5,572 bases of DNA from NCBI GenBank assembly GCA_946480555.1, contig CAMLLE010000243.1, forward strand, positions 1 to 5,572. Reading direction: 5' to 3'. This document shows positions 1 to 4,946 of the stretch, one piece after another (within the stretch, counting starts at the first letter, position 1; every line of letters starts with the position of its first letter). The notes under the pieces were generated by a model. It saw only the letters and a program-made list of their open reading frames with translations. It was not told where the DNA came from and did no database searches. The stretch comes from an uncultured Verrucomicrobia subdivision 3 bacterium. Its GTDB lineage: Bacteria; Verrucomicrobiota; Verrucomicrobiae; Limisphaerales; CAMLLE01. The position numbers and the translations under genes were made by a program.

Positions 1-2999
1 AGCACGGTTTCCGCAATACTTTCATCGGCGGGATTTATCGCATCAACGCCGGCGGCGGGAGCGAAGCGCTACCGACGTATCGCGAAAGACTTTCCAGAAC
101 GTCTGTCGCCGCGCAGATCACCGTGCGCCATGCGTGGCCGCCGAACTGGTCGAAGCCAGCTTCCGTCAAACTGGCAATCATTCTACCGTGGGAATTCGGT
201 TCGCTGACTGTCGATTGGGTGAACCAAGCCGACAACGTGGACGAGTTCTGGGTTCCAACGAAAATGGTCCGCCAGTTTTACGTGGACTCGGGCATCGATG
301 CCGCGAAGGTTCACATTGTTCCGAACGGGGTGGATACGGAAATCTTTCGACCGGAAGTCGCACCGCGCCAGCTGAAGACTGCCAAGAAATTCCGCTTCCT
401 GTTCGTCGGCGGAACCATCGGTCGCAAGGGCATTGACGTTCTTCTGAATGCGCACCTCAAAAGCTTTACTGCGGCGGACGACGTCTGTCTCGTGATCAAG
501 GATTTCGGCGGCAATTCCGTTTACCGCGGTCAGACGTTCGCCGAGCAGATCAAGCAGGCACAGCAGATTCCAAATTCGCCGGAAATCCTCTATCTGAACG
601 AGGAGCTTTCGCCTGAAGAACTGCCGGGACTTTACACGGCTTGCCAGTGCCTCGTGCATCCATATCGCGGCGAAGGTTTTGGTCTGCCCGTCCTGGAAGC
701 AATGGCGTGCGGCCTGCCTGTCGTCGTCACGGGCGGCGGCGCAACCGACGATTTCGCCACGGATGAATTGGCATATCGCCTCCCTTCCACTCGCCGCACC
801 ATCGGCAACGAAGTCGGCGGAATGAAAACCGTTTCCGAAGCGTGGCTGCTCGAACCGGATGTCAATGCGCTTGCCGAACGGCTCAAGTGGATTGTCTCGA
901 ATCCAAACGCCGCGCGTGATAAAGGCGCCGCTGCCAGCAAGCACGTCCGCCAGAATTGGACCTGGCAACGCGCCGCGGAAATCGCGTCCAAGCAGATCGA
1001 AATGCTCGCCAATGCTGTCGCGACAAAGCCCTCTGCCGTTCCGGCAAAAGCAGCCACGAGTCCGATCCCCTCCGTCGCTCATATCGGATCGCTCGCCAAA
1101 GCTCGCGAACATTTCGGACGCAAGGCTCTGTCGGAAGCCTGGACTGCGGCTACTGACGCCATCAGCAAACGCCCGTTCCATCCCGAAGGTTTCCTGTTGC
1201 TCGCGGAAATCGCGCTTGCCGCTGGCGATGCCAACAGCGCCCGCACTTGCGCTCAACGCGCGCGCGATCTCGCTCCCGGCTGGAAAGCTCCGAGGCAATT
1301 CCTGCAAAAAGCTCTGAAGGGAAATGCGAAACCCGACTGGCTCGTTCTGCCGGCGGCGATCTCAAATCTCAAATCTCAAATCTCAAATCGCCTAACCGTC
1401 TGCCTCATCACGAAAAATGAGGAAAGGTTCATCGCGCAATGCCTCAAGTCCGTTCAAGGACTCGCCAATCAGATCGTGGTGGTCGATACCGGCTCCACCG
1501 ATCGCACGGTTGAAATCGCAAAGGAATTCGGCGCGGAGATTCACACTTTCACCTGGTGCGATGATTTTGCCGCTGCTCGCAATGCAGCATTGGAACATGC
1601 AACGGGTGACTGGATTCTAATGCTCGACGCGGATGAAGAACTTCCCGCAGATCAACACGCGAATCTAAAGAAGGACATCCGACAGGCCGAAGCGCTCGCG
1701 CATCGTCTCCCGTTGGTGAATGAAGGGCAGAATGACGGACGCAGCTTTGTGCCGCGCCTGTTCCGCAACGTTCCCGGCGCGCATTTTTACGGCCGCATTC
1801 ACGAGCAGGTTTTCCCCAGCCTCATTCCGCATTGCAAACCCTGGGGCATGAAGACCGATCTCGGCACCGCCCAACTCCTGCATCACGGTTACAGCAAGGA
1901 ACTGGTGAAGGATCGCAACAAAATCGACCGCAATCTCCGCCTGCTCAAACAAGCAATCACGGAGCGGCCGGACGATGTGAACCTGGTCCTGAATCTCGGG
2001 CTCGAGCTCGTGCGCTCGGGTGAATTGCAGGCCGGGCTTGTGCACTATCAAAAGGCATTCGAAATGATGTCCGACCAGCCGGCGCATGAAGTCGTGCCCG
2101 AGCTGCGCGAAGTCTTGCTCACGCAATACTCGGTTCACCTTTACCGCAACCGTCAGCACATTGATGTCATTCGCATCCTCAATTCGCCGCTCGCGCAGAA
2201 AGGCGGATTGACCGCGTCGCTGCACTTCGCTTTGGGCCTCGCGGACTTCGAAATGAAGAATCATCGCGCCGCCGCCGAGCAGATGCGCCAGTGCATTGCG
2301 AAGCGGAATCAGCCAGCCCTTTCGCCGATCAACACGGACATACTCACCTGCGCGCCGAATCATTGCCTGGGCCTGAGCCTGATGCAGATGGGCGATCCCG
2401 CCGGCGCGGAAAAGGCCTTGCTCGCGGCGTTGAACGAAACCGGAAACGTGGAGAATGTGAAGCTCGATTACGCGCGCCTGCTCGTTCAGCAAAACCGGCA
2501 CGTGGACGCGCTGCACAAGCTGCATGAGATTGTGGCGGCGAATCCGCAAAACGTGAACGCGTGGAAGCTGGGCGCCGATGTCGCGTTCGCGAAACCCGAG
2601 TTCCTGGAATTCGCCTGCGATTGGACCAGTGAAGCCATCAAAGCGCTGCCCGAAGAAAAGACTGTGATCGCGCAACGCGCGGAAGCGTTGCTGCTCAGCC
2701 AGCAAACGAAGGACGCGCATCCGCTGTGGGAGCGCGCCTGCAATTGTGCCCGTCCTCCCCAGGCACTGGCCGCGCTGATCCTTTGCTCCGCAGTGGAATC
2801 GCAACCGATTCCGTCGACCCGGGATACCGCTGAAGAAGCGGCGACGAGCCGTGCGTTTGTGGGCTGGTATCAGCGATTGGTGAATGCTGGCGCGGAAGAA
2901 ACCATCGTGCGCTTGAATTCACGCGTGGCAGACCTGCGGCAATCCCTGCCCACCGCCGCGAACCTCCTGGATTCCGCCCTCGCCGCCGCCGAAAGCTGA
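1..2999 (+). CDS. Multidomain glycosyltransferase (GT4-TPR-GT2-TPR), 5' end outside window
   Basis: This is a probable cytoplasmic or membrane-associated sugar transferase for surface polysaccharide or glycan assembly. The reading frame is open from base 3, giving 998 visible residues and a TGA at 2997-2999. The conserved stretch before the GTG at 123 (VRHAWPPNW follows it directly) argues that the true start lies upstream of the window. Visible residues 41-330 form a GT4, GT-B-type domain: WEFGS, VPNGVD, FVGGTIGRKG, and an EX7E motif with Glu224 and Glu232 in EGFGLPVLEAMACG. Residues about 358-440 look like two TPR helical pairs. Residues about 464-630 form a GT2, GT-A-type domain of the SunS-like group: VCLITKNEE, VVDTGSTDRT, DXD-type LDADEE (Asp542, Asp544), GRIHEQV and LHHGY. 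The remainder to 998 is helical and TPR-like. Two catalytic domains in one chain suggest sequential sugar additions. Donor and acceptor cannot be told from sequence. It converges on rfaE2. Confidence 0.9.
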   Translation, partial: HGFRNTFIGGIYRINAGGGSEALPTYRERLSRTSVAAQITVRHAWPPNWSKPASVKLAIILPWEFGSLTVDWVNQADNVDEFWVPTKMVRQFYVDSGIDAAKVHIVPNGVDTEIFRPEVAPRQLKTAKKFRFLFVGGTIGRKGIDVLLNAHLKSFTAADDVCLVIKDFGGNSVYRGQTFAEQIKQAQQIPNSPEILYLNEELSPEELPGLYTACQCLVHPYRGEGFGLPVLEAMACGLPVVVTGGGATDDFATDELAYRLPSTRRTIGNEVGGMKTVSEAWLLEPDVNALAERLKWIVSNPNAARDKGAAASKHVRQNWTWQRAAEIASKQIEMLANAVATKPSAVPAKAATSPIPSVAHIGSLAKAREHFGRKALSEAWTAATDAISKRPFHPEGFLLLAEIALAAGDANSARTCAQRARDLAPGWKAPRQFLQKALKGNAKPDWLVLPAAISNLKSQISNRLTVCLITKNEERFIAQCLKSVQGLANQIVVVDTGSTDRTVEIAKEFGAEIHTFTWCDDFAAARNAALEHATGDWILMLDADEELPADQHANLKKDIRQAEALAHRLPLVNEGQNDGRSFVPRLFRNVPGAHFYGRIHEQVFPSLIPHCKPWGMKTDLGTAQLLHHGYSKELVKDRNKIDRNLRLLKQAITERPDDVNLVLNLGLELVRSGELQAGLVHYQKAFEMMSDQPAHEVVPELREVLLTQYSVHLYRNRQHIDVIRILNSPLAQKGGLTASLHFALGLADFEMKNHRAAAEQMRQCIAKRNQPALSPINTDILTCAPNHCLGLSLMQMGDPAGAEKALLAALNETGNVENVKLDYARLLVQQNRHVDALHKLHEIVAANPQNVNAWKLGADVAFAKPEFLEFACDWTSEAIKALPEEKTVIAQRAEALLLSQQTKDAHPLWERACNCARPPQALAALILCSAVESQPIPSTRDTAEEAATSRAFVGWYQRLVNAGAEETIVRLNSRVADLRQSLPTAANLLDSALAAAES
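1359..1389 (+). repeat. Heptanucleotide tandem repeat ATCTCAA, 4.4 perfect copies, inside the glycosyltransferase gene
   Basis: Bases 1359-1389 have a perfect period of 7: four copies of ATCTCAA followed by ATC. In frame, this reads ISNLKSQ and then ISN, at visible residues 453-462. That is the linker between the first TPR block and the start of the GT2 domain (LTVCLITKNEE). Seven is not a multiple of three, so gain or loss of one copy shifts the frame. I checked both other frames directly after the repeat: one stops at TAA 1393-1395 and the other at TGA 1418-1420. The base composition (AT-rich, no G) differs from the flanking GC-rich coding sequence, which suggests an inserted or expanded simple repeat. 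Confidence 0.95.
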
Positions 3000-3020
3000 C
3001 GATTGGAGGACGCCTCATTT

Positions 3021-3230
3021 GGAGGGACGAGTTACACGAGTCCCTCTACAAGAAAAACCGCTTCGCACCACGATCGGGCGCGAGTTCTCACAGAAGCAAA
3101 CAAAGAAAGCGAAGAAGCACAGAAGCCTTCGTTCCCTTCGTTTGCTTCTGTAAAAACTCTCCCTGCCAACTCCTCAGTCAGGCCGTTGGATCGAAGTTCC
3201 TGATCAGGGACTCGTGTAACTCGTCCCTCC
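3021..3230. repeat. Nested palindromic element, 25-bp perfect outer inverted repeats
   Basis: The outer arms 3021-3045 (starting GGAGGGACGAGTTACACG) and 3206-3230 (ending GTAACTCGTCCCTCC) are exact reverse complements over 25 bp. Each arm also carries the direct repeat ACGAGT-TAC-ACGAGT, or its complement, flanked by GGGAC and GTCCC. A second, imperfect pair of arms lies inside (3082-3114 and 3127-3159). The segments between outer and inner arms are also weakly complementary, so the whole 210 bp looks like one large decayed palindrome. It fills the space between the convergent glycosyltransferase and rfaE2 genes. It could act as a bidirectional transcription barrier, or be a dispersed non-coding repeat of the MITE/REP kind. 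No target-site duplication or transposase is visible. Confidence 0.85.
3082..3159 (-). repeat. Imperfect 33-bp hairpin at the centre of the palindromic element
   Basis: Arms 3082-3114 and 3127-3159 match as reverse complements at 27 of 33 positions, around a 12-base centre (3115-3126). The best part is ACAGAAGCAAAC (3090-3101) against GTTTGCTTCTGT (3140-3151). Of the six mismatches, five become G-U wobble pairs if the minus strand is transcribed, but only one does on the plus strand. An RNA stem would therefore be much stronger in read-through from rfaE2. No U-run directly follows the stem on either strand, so I do not call it an intrinsic terminator. A transcript-end stabilising structure is a reasonable alternative. 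Confidence 0.7.
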
Positions 3231-3236
3231 GAGCTT

Positions 3237-3271
3237 CCAGCCACCAGCTACCAACTGCCAGCCCCCAGCTT
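3237..3271. repeat. Heptanucleotide tandem array, consensus CCAGCYN, five copies
   Basis: Five contiguous 7-mers are seen without gaps: CCAGCCA, CCAGCTA, CCAACTG, CCAGCCC, CCAGCTT. A sixth, degenerate copy (CGAGCTT, 3230-3236) precedes them and shares its first base with the end of the outer palindrome arm. The array ends on base 3271, the last base of the rfaE2 stop codon read on the minus strand. On that strand the unit reads roughly TAGCTGG. It is a separate sequence from the ATCTCAA repeat but has the same 7-bp period. Confidence 0.8.
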
Positions 3272-3756
3272 CACAGTTTCACAATCTTCTCCAGAAGCGC
3301 TGTGGTCGATTTGCCTGGAACGAATGGAATGATCACGATCTTCGCTCCCGCCTTTTCCACCACGGCCCGTTCTTCCTGATTCAGCGTCTCGATCGTGTAA
3401 TCGCCGCCCTTCACGTAAATGTCCGGCTCAGCGAGCCCCAAAAAGTTCGTCGCGGTTTTCTCACGGTAAATGCAGACGCCATCGACGCTTTCCAAAGCCG
3501 CCAGCACTCCGGCCCGATCCTCTTCCGCGTTCACCGGACGCGAGGGGCCTTTCAACTGACCGACGGCTGCGTCACTGTTCATCCCCACCAGCAGCACGTC
3601 GCCCTGATTGCGCGCCGCTTCCAGATACGTCACATGACCCAGGTGCAGGATGTCGAAGCAGCCATTCGTGACCACCAGCCGTTTCCGATTGTCGCGGATC
3701 TTTTTGCGCCACGCGGGCAAATCTTCGATGGCAACAATCTTGGATCGGAAATTCAT
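3271..3756 (-). CDS. rfaE2: D-glycero-beta-D-manno-heptose 1-phosphate adenylyltransferase (RfaE2 / HldE C-terminal domain type)
   Basis: The enzyme transfers AMP from ATP to heptose 1-phosphate to give ADP-heptose, the donor for LPS inner-core or other heptose-containing glycans, in the cytoplasm. The 161-residue product is a stand-alone cytidylyltransferase-like domain. It has VVTNGCFDILHLGHVTYLE at 28-46 with the HXGH motif (His38-His41), VGMNSD at 57-62, the family signature YVKGGDY at 114-120, and PFVPGKSTT at 144-152 near the C-terminus. There is no N-terminal ribokinase-like domain, so this is the split form, and the kinase must be encoded elsewhere. I chose ATG 3756 because the family similarity begins there. 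The frame is open to an ATG at 3918, but those 54 extra residues resemble nothing in the family. No strong Shine-Dalgarno sequence is visible. The gene converges on the glycosyltransferase and diverges from the murB-like gene. Related nucleotidyltransferases (TagD/GCT) are less likely because of the KGGDY and STT signatures. Confidence 0.92.
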   Translation of the reverse strand: MNFRSKIVAIEDLPAWRKKIRDNRKRLVVTNGCFDILHLGHVTYLEAARNQGDVLLVGMNSDAAVGQLKGPSRPVNAEEDRAGVLAALESVDGVCIYREKTATNFLGLAEPDIYVKGGDYTIETLNQEERAVVEKAGAKIVIIPFVPGKSTTALLEKIVKL

Positions 3757-3970
3757 GGCCGAAATCTGTCCATCGCACACTCCCGGCGCAAGCGCCTTCT
3801 CCCGGTGGCCAGCCTCGTGCGCCAAGGGAGTTGCACACGCCTCCCACGGGCGGACGGCCGCGGCGTTGTTTTGATTGCCAGCGATTCGTGTCGCGCCGTA
3901 TTTTTGCGGCCATGGCATGGGCCACAGACTCTCATTTATGCCGCTCTCGATGCGCGCGGACCTCGACGGT

Positions 3971-3990
3971 CGCGTGCGTCAAGTCACGCG
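3971..3990 (+). promoter_or_regulatory. Hairpin upstream of the murB-like gene
   Basis: CGCGTG (3971-3976) pairs perfectly with CACGCG (3985-3990) around the 8-base loop CGTCAAGT. It lies 7 bases before the AAGGAG at 3998-4003, so it would sit in the 5' leader if transcription starts upstream. No U-run follows, so it is not an intrinsic terminator. A role in leader structure is possible, but a chance GC-rich stem is also plausible. Confidence 0.35.
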
Positions 3991-3997
3991 GCTATCC

Positions 3998-4036
3998 AAG
4001 GAGTTTCTCGGAATTCTCGGCTGAGATTCCGTTTGC
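3998..4036 (+). promoter_or_regulatory. Displaced Shine-Dalgarno AAGGAG plus hairpin before the murB-like ATG
   Basis: AAGGAG at 3998-4003 is the only strong Shine-Dalgarno match near the murB-like start, but it is 33 bases from the ATG at 4037, too far for normal use. No start codon sits at a normal distance from it. Between them, 4010-4018 (GGAATTCTC) pairs with 4023-4030 (GAGATTCC), with one bulged T and the loop GGCT. Folding this stem removes 21 bases, leaving 6 + 6 = 12 bases between Shine-Dalgarno and ATG. An in-frame TGA at 4022-4024 excludes a more upstream start. Hairpin-bridged ribosome sites are known, phage T4 gene 38 being the classic case. Its use here is inference. The alternative is weak initiation from GAG at 4023-4025. 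Confidence 0.45.
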
Positions 4037-4900
4037 ATGAATGGCAATCGCCAATCCGGTTCCATTCCGAAAATTGAACGGCTCACGTCCGACCGCCTGA
4101 GCCACTATCGAACGCGCCACGATTTCCTGCATTATGGTGAATTCCAATCCGCGGAGGAATTCGCCGCCTGCGCCCGATGGGCGCACCAGCAGCAGATGCC
4201 ATTGCTGATCCTCGGCGCGGGCTCCAACATCCTTTTCAAGAAACGCCAGGTTCGTTCCCTAGTGCTTCGAAACAAGCTGCCGAAAGCCATGCGCGAAATC
4301 GACGCCTGCACGCTGGAGGCCTCTTCGTCCGTGATGCTGGCGCAGGTTTTGAAATGGTGCGAGGAACGCGAACTGGATTCGTTTTATTACCTGGCCAGTG
4401 TTCCCGCAACGGTCGGCGGCGCGGTGGCGATGAACGCGGGCCGTGGCCGCGCGCACCGTCAATCCATCTACGACTTCATCCAATCCGTAACGTACCTGGA
4501 ACTGGATCAGCCACACACTCTTTGCCGTTCGGAGATCCCGGTCGGACATCGGATCACGCCGTTCACCGGCCTGCAGAACAAACTCATCCTGAGCGCCGTG
4601 TTCCAGTTTCCGCGCGGCTCAGCACAAGGCCGCCGTCAGGAAAGGATTTCCTGGAGCAAGGAGCATCAAGACCACAGCCTGCCGAACTGCGGTTCGGTCT
4701 TCCGCGAAAGCAATCCGCGAATCATGCGCCGGCTGCGCGGGGTGCGGTTCTTCAACGCCTCTTACTCCTCGAAAACCATCAACTGGATTCTCAACGCGGG
4801 AGACCGGAGCTGGCCCATCGTCTGGCTCATCCGCCTGACGCAGCTGATCCACCTCGCTGCGCTGAAGGTGGCGCGCGTGGAAGTGATCGAAGTGGATTGA
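4037..4900 (+). CDS. MurB-like FAD-binding protein (UDP-N-acetylenolpyruvoylglucosamine reductase family)
   Basis: MurB reduces UDP-GlcNAc-enolpyruvate to UDP-MurNAc with NADPH and FAD in cytoplasmic peptidoglycan precursor synthesis. This 287-residue protein has the family order: LLILGAGSNILF (56-67, FAD pyrophosphate loop), SVPATVGGAVAMNAG (121-135), GHR at 170-172 where MurB usually has YR, the proton-donor serine in NCGSVF (Ser220), INWILNAG (248-255), and acidic residues at the extreme C-terminus (Glu282, Glu285) where MurB has its catalytic Glu. The size fits short, type II MurB. The usual Tyr before the active-site Arg is His171, AGAYG is AGRGR, and the C-terminal tail is short and divergent. 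ATG 4037 is the first start after an in-frame TGA at 4022. The gene is not beside murC, ddl or fts genes but 42 bases before a pyruvyl transferase gene. I therefore favour a specialised paralogue for surface glycan, with housekeeping MurB as the alternative. Confidence 0.8.
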   Translation: MNGNRQSGSIPKIERLTSDRLSHYRTRHDFLHYGEFQSAEEFAACARWAHQQQMPLLILGAGSNILFKKRQVRSLVLRNKLPKAMREIDACTLEASSSVMLAQVLKWCEERELDSFYYLASVPATVGGAVAMNAGRGRAHRQSIYDFIQSVTYLELDQPHTLCRSEIPVGHRITPFTGLQNKLILSAVFQFPRGSAQGRRQERISWSKEHQDHSLPNCGSVFRESNPRIMRRLRGVRFFNASYSSKTINWILNAGDRSWPIVWLIRLTQLIHLAALKVARVEVIEVD

Positions 4901-4910
4901 GTTCGAATCG

Positions 4911-4946
4911 ATGCAGCGAAAGCGAAATCGAAATCAAAACAGATGA
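4911..4946 (+). other. Possible 11-codon leader ORF overlapping the pyruvyl transferase start (ATGA)
   Basis: An ATG at 4911 opens a short frame reading MQRKRNRNQNR. Its TGA (4944-4946) overlaps the ATG at 4943-4945 in an ATGA arrangement, which is typical of translational coupling. No good Shine-Dalgarno sequence precedes it, and the basic composition follows from the purine-rich hexamer repeat it covers. It may be chance. It is noted because the following gene has no visible ribosome binding site of its own. Confidence 0.2.
4916..4939 (+). repeat. Degenerate hexanucleotide repeat (GCGAAA-like), four copies
   Basis: The units GCGAAA, GCGAAA, TCGAAA and TCAAAA follow one another without gaps in the 42-base spacer between the murB-like and pyruvyl transferase genes. 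They occupy the place where a Shine-Dalgarno sequence would be expected, so copy changes would alter the spacer and possibly translation of the downstream gene. With only two identical units, it may also be ordinary purine-rich leader sequence. Confidence 0.5.

Larger units (their letters stand above)
3757..4036. other. Divergent intergenic region, no gene seen
   Basis: These 280 bases separate the 5' ends of rfaE2 (leftward) and the murB-like gene (rightward), so they should hold both promoters. I found no convincing sigma-70-type -35/-10 pair on either strand. TTGATT at 3871-3876 has no matching -10 at normal spacing. Open frames crossing the region show no recognisable protein. A small GC hairpin lies at 3785-3796, and two more lie close to the murB-like start (listed separately). 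Confidence 0.6.

Noticed and set aside
123..125. GTG as the start of the large glycosyltransferase
   Set aside because: The frame is open back to base 3, and the GTG lies inside a conserved-looking stretch before the WPPNW and WEFGS motifs. The real start is most likely upstream of the window.
183..1307. Long minus-strand open frame opposite the GT4 half
   Set aside because: The translation is Arg/Ala/Phe-rich with no recognisable motif, and the plus strand carries a clear GT4 domain. It is a GC-rich shadow frame.
1665..2804. Long minus-strand open frame opposite the GT2-TPR half
   Set aside because: No family signature is seen. The plus strand has an intact GT2 and TPR-like coding sequence across the same bases.
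3082..3159. Intrinsic (rho-independent) terminator
   Set aside because: No U-run directly follows the stem on either strand. The nearest T-run on the minus strand is about 25 bases further on.
3021..3230. Insertion sequence or composite mobile element
   Set aside because: There is no transposase frame inside and no target-site duplication flanking the arms, so it is described only as a palindromic repeat.
3021..3271. CRISPR array
   Set aside because: The repeats are inverted or directly abutting heptamers. There are no evenly spaced direct repeats with unique spacers and no cas gene.
3757..3918. N-terminal extension of rfaE2 to the ATG at 3918
   Set aside because: The extra 54 residues do not fit the RfaE2 family, whose usual N-terminus matches a start at 3756.
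3634..4077. Plus-strand open frame across the rfaE2 5' end and the divergent spacer
   Set aside because: It is antisense to the rfaE2 catalytic motif region, and its translation resembles no protein I know.
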